In this document: positions 1 to 8,137 of the stretch, piece by piece
Layout of the letters: each line of letters opens with the position of its first letter
Numbering within the stretch: position 1 is the stretch's first letter
Assembly: GCA_038136035.1 (NCBI GenBank)
Contig: JAYPYV010000015.1
Span: 1-64,000 of the forward strand
DNA length: 64,000 nt
Direction: 5' to 3'
Source: UBA9926 sp023261215
GTDB lineage: Bacteria > Pseudomonadota > Gammaproteobacteria > Pseudomonadales > Azotimanducaceae
Position numbers and translations under genes: made by a program
Notes under the pieces: model-generated
The model's database searches: none
What the model saw: the letters and a program-made list of their open reading frames with translations, nothing else
Told to the model about the DNA's origin: nothing

Positions 1-267
1 CGGATAAAGCTGGGGTAGGGCAAGCAGCAGCGCGCCGCCCATGAACCAGAGGGTGAGCGGTGTGAAGCAGACACGCTGTCTTCGAGTCCAAGTCCAAAAG
101 CCCAATCCAACCAGAAGCGCGATGAAACACCAACCCACCAAGTTTTGAGGGAGTTCGAGGCCCGATCCGCCGTGATTTGGGAAAGTAAAATGGGCGGCCA
201 GGAGGAAATAGGTGACGAGCAAGAGCCAGAAAATGCGACGAACAGAGGGGACTGAGCGAGTCAGCAC
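1..267 (-). CDS. PglL-type O-oligosaccharyltransferase, N-terminal fragment
   Basis: This gene runs off the left edge, so only about 89 N-terminal residues are present, translated on the minus strand from a GTG at 265-267. An in-frame TGA at 295-297 limits any upstream extension. The fragment shows three hydrophobic segments (about residues 12-28, 43-60 and 70-88). Between the first two lies the motif FPNHGGSGLELPQN, which I recognise as the signature of the PglL_A region of Wzy/PglL protein O-oligosaccharyltransferases. These inner-membrane enzymes move a lipid-linked glycan from undecaprenyl diphosphate to pilin or other exported proteins on the periplasmic side. No pilin gene is visible beside it. 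The GTG lacks a strong ribosome site, so the start is uncertain. O-antigen ligase (WaaL) is the alternative, but the NHGGSG motif favours PglL. Confidence 0.7.
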   Translation of the reverse strand, partial: MLTRSVPSVRRIFWLLLVTYFLLAAHFTFPNHGGSGLELPQNLVGWCFIALLVGLGFWTWTRRQRVCFTPLTLWFMGGALLLALPQLYP

Positions 268-582
268 AGTGAGGCTTCGCGCTGTGCGACGAATTCAAGG
301 CCTTCCAGCCCCTCGCATCGATCAGTTATGTTGAGATCTGTAGGCCTAACCGGCGGCGCTGGCTCGGTGCTCAATCGGTCCATCCTGCCCCCTAAGTGTG
401 AGGCAACCCATTGACTGACAGGTTTCGGGGGCCTTTTTAGCAGGCAGCTGGGTTTCAACAGATGGGCAGCCCGTGGACGCTCACCGAGCCTGCCTAGAAG
501 CGCTTTCAACGGAAGCGGTTTAGGTCGCGAGTTTGCCTCAAGCACTGGGTGTGCCGAAAGGCGCAGCGGCTGTTCGCTCAAA
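268..582. other. Intergenic stretch without a convincing gene
   Basis: About 315 bases separate the PglL-like start from the stop of the exported dehydrogenase-like gene. The only long open frame crosses both neighbours and encodes a low-complexity Pro/Leu/Arg-rich product of no recognisable family. I see no clear terminator with a T-tract and no tRNA-like fold here. Confidence 0.5.
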
Positions 583-1559
583 TCAAGAGGCACTATGGAA
601 TGTGACGCGATAGATGACATTCGCGAAATCATCGGAAATGAGCAGGCTGCCATCTGGCAGGGTCAAAAGATCCGCGGGCCGACCCCAGGCACGATTATTC
701 TGCAACCACCCATCGATAAAGGGCGTCAATTGCAGTTGGCCTTCTTTTTCTTCAATCATCACCACCTGGTAACCCGTGTGTCCCGCCGATTGAGATCGAT
801 TCCAAGAACCGTGGAGCGCAATGAGCGCTTGGTTTTGATACGCCTCAGGAAATGACTCACCCTGATAGAAGGTCATACCCACCGGCGCCACATGAGGGCC
901 TAATGAGACGGCAGCAGATTCAAAGGTCAGGTCCCCCGCGCGGCCACCAAACTCAGGGTCGAGGACGAAAGGGTCATGCACAAAGGGATAGCCAAAATGC
1001 AGTCCTGGTGCTGGCGCGATATTGAGTTCGCAGGACGGCGTGTCATCCCCCATTCGATCTCTGCCGTTATCGGTGAACCAGAGAGCACCGGTTTCCGGGT
1101 GCCAATCAAAGCCGACGGAATTGCGAACGCCGCGAGCAAAGATGCTGGGTGCACGATCTGGATGGTCCACATCCANNNNNNNNNNNNNNNNNNNNNNNNN
1201 NNNNNNNNNNNNNNNNNNNNNNNNNNNNNNNNNNNNNNNNNNNNNNNNNNNNNNNNNNNNNNNNNNNNNNNNNNNAGGTTCAGTCCCTCTGCGATCACCT
1301 TCTGCCAGTCTGCAATGCCATCTTGATCCAAATCTGCGAGCGCATGGAGTTTGCCGGCCCGACGAGTGCCCGCATAAACGACCCCTTGATTATCGATGGC
1401 GAGTTGCCTGGGGTTCTCCACTTCAGCCCAGACCGCTATGCTAAAGCCGGCAGGCAAGGTCAGATGCTCGAGTGGCAAGGCTGCTTGACCATGGGGTGTG
1501 ATCACTCCAGTCATCAGGATAATGGCGGCTGAGCAGAGCAGATTAAGAGGGCGGCGCAT
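583..1559 (-). CDS. Exported PQQ-dependent sugar (sorbosone) dehydrogenase-like protein, split by assembly gap
   Basis: One gene appears as two frames because the 100-N gap at 1176-1275 is not a true length. The N-terminal part starts at ATG 1557-1559 (a GTG lies one codon earlier). It has a Sec signal peptide with a hydrophobic core at about residues 7-20 and likely cleavage after GQA, followed by LPAGFSIAVWAEVENPRQLA, typical of the first blade of soluble PQQ glucose/sorbosone dehydrogenase-like beta-propellers. The C-terminal part has GVRNSVGFDWHPETGALWF and TDNGRDRMGDD, then ALHGSWNRS and GRPADLLTLPDGSLLISDD, all family landmarks. The likely role is periplasmic oxidation of a sugar or aldose, but many members have no proven substrate or cofactor. 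It is divergent from dinG with about 20 bases between starts. Confidence 0.8.
1176..1275. other. Assembly gap (100 N)
   Basis: Exactly 100 undetermined bases. They break the reading frame of the sugar-dehydrogenase-like gene, so the true distance is not 100. Confidence 0.98.
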
Positions 1560-1582
1560 CACGGCACGGCTCCAGGGAATTC

Positions 1583-3730
1583 ATGGAAGACAGCATCATA
1601 CCGCAAACCGCTAGGGACCAAATCCAAAGTGCCTATCGGCAGTTCCTTTCAGATAAGGGGTTCAAACCACGTCGAAGTCAGCGCGAGATGATTGCGGAGG
1701 TTTCTCGGACGTTTGCTGATCCCGCGCCTACGTGTGTCGCCGCAATGATCGAGGCGGGCACAGGCACGGGTAAAACGCTGGCCTATTTGCTGCCTGGGAT
1801 TGTACTTGCGCAGCAACTTCAGAAGACGTTGGTGGTGACGACCGCCACCGTCGCCCTTCAAGAGCAATTGATTCAAAAGGATGTGCCGGAGGTTTTGTCC
1901 GCACTGGGACTCTCCCTCAAGGTCGGTTTGGCAAAGGGGCGCCGTCGTTATCTCTGCCTAATCAAACTAGATCAGCTCCTTGATGGGCGAGAGGATGTAG
2001 CGCGTATCCCGCCGCTGTTTCCTGACGAAATGCCTTCGGGCGGCGCGATGGGTGAGCCAAAGTTGAGGGAGCTGCTCGATGCCTATATGGAGAAGCGTTG
2101 GGATGGCGATCGAGATCACTGGCCCGAAGAATTTGAGGAGAGTGATTGGCGTGCGCTCAGCACGGATCGGGCGGGCTGTACCAACCGGCACTGCCGGTTT
2201 TTTAAGGCGTGTGCCTTTTTCTCTGGGCGAGCAGAGCTCGCCCAGGCTGACATCATTGTCGCGAATCACGATCTACTGCTTTCGAATCGGATGATTAACG
2301 GAGAAACGCTGCCCGAACCTGAGACATCTCTATTGGTGATTGATGAGGCGCATCACTTCTTAGACAAGGCAAGAGATCACCATGGCCAGGGTGTGGGGTT
2401 GGGCGGATTAGCGAGTGCGCTAGAAGCGCTGCCTAAAGTTCTCGAGGCCTATCATGCTTGCGCAGAAGAGGGACAATGGCTGAGCGCGATTGCGGCTCAC
2501 GAACAAAAACGACAACTTGAAACGCAGGTTGAAGTCGCGCTGGATGCGCTTGCTCGGCTGCGGCGCGCGCTGAGTGAGCTGATTCATCCGGAGGAGGCTC
2601 GAAGCGGGAGTCTAGATTCGCAAGGGCGTGCGCCCGGCTTGCGATGGTCTCGGGAACATCGATTGAAGCATGGTGAGCACCCTGAGGCACTCATTGAGCT
2701 TTTTTCTGCTTGGCCGGTACCCCTCTCAGCCATTCATCAGTTACTGGACGATGTGCGGACTTCGAGCGAATTGCAGCTGGGCGCTGTTTCACTGGTTTTG
2801 CAAAGCCAACTGGAACAGTTGCTCGCAGCGCTCGGTCAATTCATGAGTCGATTAGAGGCGGCGATATCGCTTGCGCGGACCTATATTCACGCGGCAGAGG
2901 CACCCGAGGTGCCGGTCGCACGCTGGGCGCGTGAAGTTGGCACTGAGCTCTTTGTTGCAGCAACCCCAGTGTCCGTCGCGTCGGACCTGCAAGCACAGTT
3001 TTGGGCACCAGAAGCCCGTGTGGTGCTCACGTCGGCCACGCTGTCGTCCGCGGGGCGATTTGACGTTCTGCAGCGTGATTTGGGGCTGCCAGACACCACA
3101 TTGACCGCGATTCATCAAAGCCCGTTCGATTATCAGAACAAAGCGTGTCTTCGTATTCCGAAGATGCAAAGCTCGGCGAGTGATTTGAATGCGCATACGG
3201 AAGAAGTTGCTGCGCTGATGCCGTCATTGCTGATGGATTCGCCCAGTGCGCTGGTCCTTTGTACCTCTTGGCGACAACTGGACGCTGTGGTCGAGGCTCT
3301 GCCCGAGGAATTACGGGCGCAATGCTTGATTCAGGGTGAGCACACCAAGAGTGAAATGCTCAAGACGCATCGACAGGCGATTGATCAGGGTCTTGCGAGC
3401 TATATCTTGGGATTGTCGTCTTTCGCCGAGGGCATTGACCTGCCTGGGCCTTATTGTGAGCACGTTATTCTGTGTAAATTGCCCTTTGCCGTTCCCGATG
3501 ATCCCATGGGTGCGACCTTGGGCGAGTGGTTCGAGGCGCAAGGATTGGATGCCTTTATGGAATACACGTTGCCGATGGCCGCAGTCCGACTCGCCCAAGC
3601 GGCGGGTCGATTGATTCGATCAGAGAACGATCAAGGGGTCCTGACCATCTTAGATAACCGCCTGAAGACGAAGCGCTACGGTCGGACCTTGATTCGCGCA
3701 ATGCCGCCTTTCAAGTTGGTTGAAGCCTGA
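1583..3730 (+). CDS. dinG: ATP-dependent DNA helicase DinG
   Basis: The 715-residue product matches DinG, a superfamily 2 XPD-like 5'-3' helicase that unwinds D-loops and R-loops during repair and replication-transcription conflicts; E. coli DinG is about the same length. Walker A is AGTGTGKT at residues 58-65. Four cysteines, C125, C199, C204 and C210, match the iron-sulfur cluster ligands of the family with the expected spacing. The DEAH box lies at 254-257. The C-terminal helicase half includes LVLCTSWRQLDAVVEALP and the motif VI-like region RLAQAAGRLIRSENDQG. The start follows CAGGGA at a suitable distance. I did not find a convincing LexA box in the short upstream region. A kinase gene follows nine bases after the stop. 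Confidence 0.96.
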   Translation: MEDSIIPQTARDQIQSAYRQFLSDKGFKPRRSQREMIAEVSRTFADPAPTCVAAMIEAGTGTGKTLAYLLPGIVLAQQLQKTLVVTTATVALQEQLIQKDVPEVLSALGLSLKVGLAKGRRRYLCLIKLDQLLDGREDVARIPPLFPDEMPSGGAMGEPKLRELLDAYMEKRWDGDRDHWPEEFEESDWRALSTDRAGCTNRHCRFFKACAFFSGRAELAQADIIVANHDLLLSNRMINGETLPEPETSLLVIDEAHHFLDKARDHHGQGVGLGGLASALEALPKVLEAYHACAEEGQWLSAIAAHEQKRQLETQVEVALDALARLRRALSELIHPEEARSGSLDSQGRAPGLRWSREHRLKHGEHPEALIELFSAWPVPLSAIHQLLDDVRTSSELQLGAVSLVLQSQLEQLLAALGQFMSRLEAAISLARTYIHAAEAPEVPVARWAREVGTELFVAATPVSVASDLQAQFWAPEARVVLTSATLSSAGRFDVLQRDLGLPDTTLTAIHQSPFDYQNKACLRIPKMQSSASDLNAHTEEVAALMPSLLMDSPSALVLCTSWRQLDAVVEALPEELRAQCLIQGEHTKSEMLKTHRQAIDQGLASYILGLSSFAEGIDLPGPYCEHVILCKLPFAVPDDPMGATLGEWFEAQGLDAFMEYTLPMAAVRLAQAAGRLIRSENDQGVLTILDNRLKTKRYGRTLIRAMPPFKLVEA

Positions 3731-3739
3731 GGCAGAGCC

Positions 3740-4663
3740 ATGGCCGAAAATGATTTTGCGCCAAGTCTTCTCCGTACCGATTGGCCCTCGGTGATCGAAT
3801 CTCATTTGGTTTCCGCTGGTATTGATGATCACCAATACGTTGAAGTGGTGATTAAACTTTTCGAGGCAGTGCAGCATGGCGCTCGTTCCATTGGCGTTGC
3901 AGGAAGCCAGGGGAGTGGTAAATCAACCCTATCTCATGCGCTGCAAACCCTTTCGGAACCGCTGTTGGGGATGAAATCGGTGGTGTTGAGTTTGGATGAC
4001 TTCTATCTCACTCGCTCAGATCGATGGTCGCTTGCCTCAGTGCACCCGCTCCTGAAAACACGAGGCGTGCCAGGAACCCATGAGGTCGATGGCCTTGTGG
4101 CGGCCTTGAGCGCTTTGCTCGAAGGGGGTGTCGTTGAGATTCCTGTGTTTGATAAGGGCGAGGATGATCGAAAGCCCGCGGGTCAGCGGGTTGGACCCTG
4201 CCACCTAGTGATCGTGGAAGGATGGTGTATTGGCGCTGAGCCGGAGGCTCAGGACAGCCTCAGCAAGGCCATCAATGCGTTGGAAGCGGTTGAAGACCCT
4301 GACGGCGTTTGGCGGCAGCACGTTAATGCCGCTCTGGCGCGGGATGCTTACCGCCGGCTGGCCAATCTTGACTTCTTGTTGTACTTAAAGCCTGAATCCT
4401 TTGACCACGTGCTCTGTTGGCGAGAGGAGCAAGAGCAGCGATTTAATCAGGGTCACTTGCAAATGAATCGCGTGCAACTCGAGCGATTCATTGCCCACTA
4501 TGAACGCTTGACCCGTTGGATGATGGTCGATGTGCCCCATCGCGCCCAGCTCACGGTGACCCTGGGTCGAGACCATGGCATCGAGCGTATCGATCAAAGA
4601 TCGTCTGGTCGCGCCAGCAATGCCCCAGCGCAAAGCCGCGAGCGTATTAACTTTCAGTATTGA
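3740..4663 (+). CDS. D-glycerate 3-kinase-like P-loop kinase
   Basis: This 307-residue soluble protein carries a Walker A motif GSQGSGKS at 55-62, followed by VVLSLDDFYLTRSDR and then KTRGVPGTHEVDGL. That arrangement is characteristic of the YggC/plant glycerate kinase branch of the uridine kinase/PRK superfamily. A later VIVEGWCIG strand matches the Walker B-like region. Members phosphorylate D-glycerate to 3-phosphoglycerate, feeding glycolysis or serine synthesis; here the substrate is inferred by family only. It lies nine bases after dinG and is probably co-transcribed with it. The C-terminal tail (SSGRASNAPAQSRERINFQY) looks unstructured. Another small-molecule kinase of the same fold is possible. 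Confidence 0.8.
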   Translation: MAENDFAPSLLRTDWPSVIESHLVSAGIDDHQYVEVVIKLFEAVQHGARSIGVAGSQGSGKSTLSHALQTLSEPLLGMKSVVLSLDDFYLTRSDRWSLASVHPLLKTRGVPGTHEVDGLVAALSALLEGGVVEIPVFDKGEDDRKPAGQRVGPCHLVIVEGWCIGAEPEAQDSLSKAINALEAVEDPDGVWRQHVNAALARDAYRRLANLDFLLYLKPESFDHVLCWREEQEQRFNQGHLQMNRVQLERFIAHYERLTRWMMVDVPHRAQLTVTLGRDHGIERIDQRSSGRASNAPAQSRERINFQY

Positions 4664-4745
4664 GTGGTTCATGCTTCTTCGGGTACAGCCGCTCGGATAA
4701 CGGGTTGGGGTGCTTGGCATTTCTTCTGGTCCACCCAGTCTTACC

Positions 4746-4780
4746 GATTCAGTCCTGATTCAGTTTGCGATCGATAAAGT
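4746..4780 (+). promoter_or_regulatory. Direct repeat with 11-bp period and putative promoter of the envelope/two-component cluster
   Basis: GATTCAGT occurs at 4746-4753 and again at 4757-4764, a period of 11 bases, the spacing typical of tandem half-sites for OmpR/PhoB-family regulators. A -10-like TAAAGT lies at 4775-4780, so the repeats would cover the -35 region. The downstream operon encodes such a regulator, so autoregulation is a reasonable inference. It has not been compared with a known binding model. Confidence 0.4.
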
Positions 4781-4816
4781 GTCTTCATGGTTCAAAGGCA
4801 TTGAGGAGAACGTTCC

Positions 4817-5325
4817 ATGAAAAAGTTAGTCAGTTGCTTATTCATTTTGACTGCGTTGCCAGCGGCTGCGAGGCAAGTCGATTATGTTGAAGCGGATGTG
4901 CTGTCTGTTGTGCCAGTCATGCAAGATGTTCGTGTGGTCACCCCCGAGCGTAACTGCTGGCAGGAGCGCCGATACAGCGGCTATCGCGATGACCACGGGG
5001 ACCATGGCGTAGGACTGGTGGTGGGTGGCGTTGTGGGCGGCGCCTTGGGGCATGGCTTAGGCCATAAAAAACGAAATAAGCAAGTAGGCGCCGTGGTGGG
5101 TTCGATTCTGGGTGCGACGTTAGGCAATGCGATCTCGCATGATCGAAGACGCCGTCATTCGAATGAATGGGTAGAGCGCTGCGAGGTGGTCGAAACGCGC
5201 CGAGATGAAACCCGGATTGTTGGCTACGATGTGGAGTACGAGTATGCTGGGGCTATCCATCGGACGCGTCTGGATCGAGATCCAGGGTCAACGCTTCGTT
5301 TGCGCGTTGAAGTGCAACCCGTGGG
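4817..5325 (+). CDS. Glycine-zipper 2TM-domain outer-membrane-associated protein (3' end in gap)
   Basis: The product opens with a signal peptide (MKKLVSCLFILTALPAAA, cleavage probably near AAARQ). Residues about 55-100 hold the glycine-zipper 2TM segment: VGLVVGGVVGGALGHGLG, a basic loop HKKRNKQ, then VGAVVGSILGATLGNAI. It continues with ERCEVVE and VGYDVEYEYAGAIHRTRL and reaches RVEVQPVG at the gap, close to where homologues of this SlyB/RcnB-neighbour type normally end. A GAGGAG ribosome site precedes ATG 4817. The frame nominally continues through the 100 N into a PepSY protein, but I believe these are two genes whose boundary is hidden in the gap. The likely location is the periplasm or outer membrane, with an envelope-integrity role. 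Confidence 0.8.
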
Positions 5326-5425
5326 NNNNNNNNNNNNNNNNNNNNNNNNNNNNNNNNNNNNNNNNNNNNNNNNNNNNNNNNNNNNNNNNNNNNNNNNNNN
5401 NNNNNNNNNNNNNNNNNNNNNNNNN
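5326..5425. other. Assembly gap (100 N)
   Basis: Exactly 100 undetermined bases between the glycine-zipper gene and the PepSY gene. It probably hides the stop of the first and the start and signal peptide of the second. Confidence 0.98.
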
Positions 5426-5704
5426 TTCCAGGATCAGCCCGAGAAGGGTAGTGCCTCATACCCGCGTTCAGATGAGCCCGAGCGAGCTGCGCGTTTTATG
5501 GGTAGCGCCGTGCCCTCAGCGATCCGGATTGATAACCAAACAGCGATTCAGATGGTGAAATCGAAGTTGAATGGCCATCGAATTTTGAATGCCCGCCTTC
5601 GATCCGCTGGGGGCACCCCACAGTATCAGATCAAGGTGCTTTCTCCTGAGGGCGTGGTGTCAATGATCTATGTCGATGCCGCAACTGGGCGAATATCGGA
5701 TTAG
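5426..5704 (+). CDS. PepSY-domain protein, 5' end missing in gap
   Basis: Ninety-two C-terminal residues are visible. A PepSY unit spans IRIDNQTAIQMVKSKLNG, then a strand ILNARLRSAGGTPQYQIKVL and finally VSMIYVDAATGRI. Small exported PepSY proteins commonly sit directly before a PhoP/PhoQ-like pair and are thought to act as periplasmic modulators or inhibitors. The stop lies three bases before the response regulator start, which implies co-transcription. The N-terminus and expected signal peptide must lie in the gap. An actual fusion with the glycine-zipper protein is less likely, because both halves exist as separate proteins elsewhere. Confidence 0.75.
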   Translation, partial: FQDQPEKGSASYPRSDEPERAARFMGSAVPSAIRIDNQTAIQMVKSKLNGHRILNARLRSAGGTPQYQIKVLSPEGVVSMIYVDAATGRISD

Positions 5705-5707
5705 TCC

Positions 5708-6391
5708 ATGGCAGATCGTGTCTTACTTCTTGAAGACGACGAAACGCTTCGAGGTCAATTACTTACTTTGTTGAGCGATCGAGGCTATATCGTCGACGGT
5801 TATGCTGATGGCGCGAGCGGACTTGATCGCGCCCTAGAGGGACATTTCGATATCGGTGTGATCGACCTGGGGCTGCCAAAAAAACCTGGACTCGAGGTGG
5901 TCAAGGCGTTGCGGGCTGCCGGCATCGATGTCCCACTGCTGATTCTGACAGCCAGGACGGATTGGAGCGATAAGGTTGCAGGGCTTGACGCGGGGGCTGA
6001 CGATTATTTGGCCAAACCCTTTCACCTTGAAGAACTCATCGCCAGAGTCAATGCGTTATTGAGGCGCGCGCGAGGCGAAGTGCGATCGTCCTTGTCGCTG
6101 GGTTCGCTTGAAATCAACTTGCGAGAACAAATCGCCTACCTTGAAGGGCAGGCCATGCCCCTAACAACCTACGAATATAAGTTGCTCCACTTCCTGATGA
6201 TGAACGCCGGGCAAACGCTGTCCAAGTCTGATCTCGCTGATTACCTCTACGATCTAGACGGGGATCGGGATAGCAATGTGATTGAGGTCCTAATGGGCCG
6301 CTTACGAAAGAAGCTTGCTGGGGCCTCGGGAGCCCCAGCGATTGAGACTTTGCGAGGGCGTGGCTATCGGCTATGTCCAAGTGAGGGATGA
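5708..6391 (+). CDS. OmpR/PhoP-family response regulator
   Basis: A 227-residue two-domain regulator. The receiver (about 1-118) has the acidic pair E9/D10-D11, phospho-acceptor D53 in VIDLGLPK, T81 and K103 in AKPFHLEEL. The C-terminal winged-helix DNA-binding domain (about 128-224) includes LTTYEYKLLHFLMMNAGQTL and ends with VEVLMGRLRKKL-type and LRGRGYRL motifs. It overlaps the next kinase gene by four bases (ATGA), a classic translational coupling. The sensor has a PhoQ-like H-box, so the pair resembles PhoP/PhoQ, probably responding to envelope or divalent-cation conditions. The exact signal cannot be read from sequence. The direct repeat upstream of the glycine-zipper gene is a candidate target. 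Confidence 0.9.
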   Translation: MADRVLLLEDDETLRGQLLTLLSDRGYIVDGYADGASGLDRALEGHFDIGVIDLGLPKKPGLEVVKALRAAGIDVPLLILTARTDWSDKVAGLDAGADDYLAKPFHLEELIARVNALLRRARGEVRSSLSLGSLEINLREQIAYLEGQAMPLTTYEYKLLHFLMMNAGQTLSKSDLADYLYDLDGDRDSNVIEVLMGRLRKKLAGASGAPAIETLRGRGYRLCPSEG

Positions 6392-7794
6392 GCAATCGTT
6401 TGCGCTTTGTCTCGCTTCGTTCACGGCTTGTCGGCGCGGCGCTGCTTGGGCTTTCACTCGCAATGGCGCTCGTTGGGATCGCACTTGAAAATGCGCACTC
6501 TGCGAGCATCGATACGGCCAGAATTGAGCGGCAGATTGCAGAACTGTACGGATTGATCGCTGAGGCAGACGTCTTTGAAGGACGCTTATCGTTGCCCGCA
6601 CAACTGCCTGACTCGGCATTCAACCGAGTGGGGGGGCAACGCTTCGCGGGTGTCTTTGATGATGTGGGGCGATTGGTTTGGGCGAGCACGTCACTGACGT
6701 TACTGGATGGCGAGTGGCAGGCCGGTCTTCCTCGTCTACCGGCTACGGAGCGCGGAAAAGCATCAGTAATATCGCTAGATCTTGAGGCAACAGAGTTGTT
6801 GGGCCAACGGATGACGATCCGGTGGCAGACCGATGAGTTGCAGGGGGATTACACCTTCTTTGTTCTTGAGTCGGCCGAGGTCGTCTTGGCTGAGGTTGGT
6901 GCGTTTCGACAACGATTGTGGCTTTGGTTGAGCACGGCGGTTGGGCTGGTCTTGGTGATGCAACTGTTCATCCTGAAATGGGGATTAGCCCCCCTTGCCA
7001 GGTTTACTCGAGACCTTGAGCGAATGCGAGCCGGCACTTTGGCTCAATTGCCGGACGGTGAAGTTCAGGAGCTGAAGCCGCTGGCGGGCGTATTGAATCA
7101 ATTGGTCACACGGGAGCGAGCACAGAGTGAGCGTTATCGGCAATCTCTCGCTGATTTGGCACACAGTTTAAAAACGCCGGTCACGATTCTTCGCAATGAG
7201 TGGACAAGACGGTTCCGCGTCGGAGAAGCGGAAGGTTCAGAGTCGGACCTTGATGATGCAACGCTCAGCCAGTTAGACGAGATTGAACAAAAGATCACCT
7301 ATCAGCTTGAGCGCGCGGTGCTACAGAGCTCTCCGCTGGTTCAGGTGCCGATTGCAGTGGAGCCTGTCGTCCAGGGCTTAATCCGGGCGATGAACAAAAT
7401 GTTCCATGAGAAAACGGTGGTTTGGGACATTGACCTTAGCCAAACTTTAATCCGCGTTGACCCTCGAGATCTGAACGAAATTCTGGGGAATTTGGTTGAG
7501 AATGCCGTGAAGTATGGTGCGCAGACGATTCGCATCAGTCTCGGGCAGGAGGGCAATGATGCGGTGCTGGAGGTCCAGGATAACGGGCCGGGCATTCCGC
7601 TCGAGCGACGAGCTGAGGTGATGGAGCGAGGGCAAAGGGCCGACACGAAAGCCCAAGGCTATGGGATCGGCCTTGATATCGTGCAGCAAATCGCGGAACG
7701 ATATGGCGCTGAGCTCGAATATCGGGTCTCAGAACGCTTCGGAGGCGCCGCTTTTAGTATCCGCTTCGAGGGTTTAGCTCAAATCCCGTTGTGA
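6388..7794 (+). CDS. PhoQ-like sensor histidine kinase
   Basis: The 468-residue membrane kinase has transmembrane segments at about residues 14-33 and 176-197 flanking a periplasmic sensor of roughly 140 residues. A HAMP-like linker follows (about 198-245). The H-box is SLADLAHSLKTPVTILRN with phospho-acceptor H259; this ADLAHSLKTP form is typical of the PhoQ group. The catalytic domain has the N-box EILGNLVENAVKYG and the G-box VQDNGPGIP, with a later GYGIGLDIVQQIAERYGA. It is translationally coupled to the regulator in front. Its 3' end overlaps the convergent CDGSH gene by 16 bases. The periplasmic domain lacks an obvious acidic patch like enteric PhoQ, so the signal may differ. Confidence 0.9.
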   Translation: MSNRLRFVSLRSRLVGAALLGLSLAMALVGIALENAHSASIDTARIERQIAELYGLIAEADVFEGRLSLPAQLPDSAFNRVGGQRFAGVFDDVGRLVWASTSLTLLDGEWQAGLPRLPATERGKASVISLDLEATELLGQRMTIRWQTDELQGDYTFFVLESAEVVLAEVGAFRQRLWLWLSTAVGLVLVMQLFILKWGLAPLARFTRDLERMRAGTLAQLPDGEVQELKPLAGVLNQLVTRERAQSERYRQSLADLAHSLKTPVTILRNEWTRRFRVGEAEGSESDLDDATLSQLDEIEQKITYQLERAVLQSSPLVQVPIAVEPVVQGLIRAMNKMFHEKTVVWDIDLSQTLIRVDPRDLNEILGNLVENAVKYGAQTIRISLGQEGNDAVLEVQDNGPGIPLERRAEVMERGQRADTKAQGYGIGLDIVQQIAERYGAELEYRVSERFGGAAFSIRFEGLAQIPL

Positions 7795-8018
7795 GTCCCG
7801 TCACATAACGGTGCCTTGGCTGTCTTCTTACAACCGCAGAAATACAGGGTTTTCGAGCTCTCGGCAGTATGTTTCATGGGTAGAAGTTCCGTCCCTTGAT
7901 GCGAGCCATCACAAAAGGGCTGGTTGGCGCTGCGTCCGCACGCGCACCAGAAGTAAGTTTTTCCCGCTTCAACGTCAACGGCGTAAGGTGCTTTTTGTGC
8001 GATGACTACGTCACTCAT
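7779..8018 (-). CDS. Tandem CDGSH iron-sulfur protein
   Basis: A 79-residue protein with two CDGSH-type zinc-finger-like iron-sulfur motifs. Motif one is C25-x-C27 ... C36-D-G-S-H40; motif two is C61-x-C63 ... C72-D-G-T-H76. Each should bind a [2Fe-2S] cluster with three Cys and one His. The start at ATG 8016-8018 is chosen because a perfect AGGAGG lies just upstream and because a longer upstream extension is not family-like. The C-terminus overlaps the histidine kinase tail on the other strand. Bacterial members are small redox or cluster-transfer proteins of unclear partner. Confidence 0.93.
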   Translation of the reverse strand: MSDVVIAQKAPYAVDVEAGKTYFWCACGRSANQPFCDGSHQGTELLPMKHTAESSKTLYFCGCKKTAKAPLCDGTHNGI

Positions 8019-8137
8019 GGGGTTTCCTCCTCTTAGCGTGAACCATGCTACCTTGATGAATTCGTCTTTCACAAGCCATAATGCTGGGCTTTTAATCCTT
8101 TGGCCCTTGCGCCTCGGCTTTTCATCGGAGTAACACC

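Noticed and set aside
261..653. 130-residue open frame on the minus strand
   Set aside because: It overlaps the PglL-like start and the dehydrogenase stop, is low-complexity and matches no family.
583..1562. Two separate dehydrogenase genes in different frames
   Set aside because: The frame change coincides with an artificial 100-N gap, and the two parts are complementary halves of one family.
1500..1583. LexA box for dinG
   Set aside because: No CTGT-N8-ACAG-like site is visible in the short region upstream of dinG.
6114..6689. 191-residue minus-strand frame over the response regulator/kinase junction
   Set aside because: It is the antisense shadow of two clearly real, overlapping genes.
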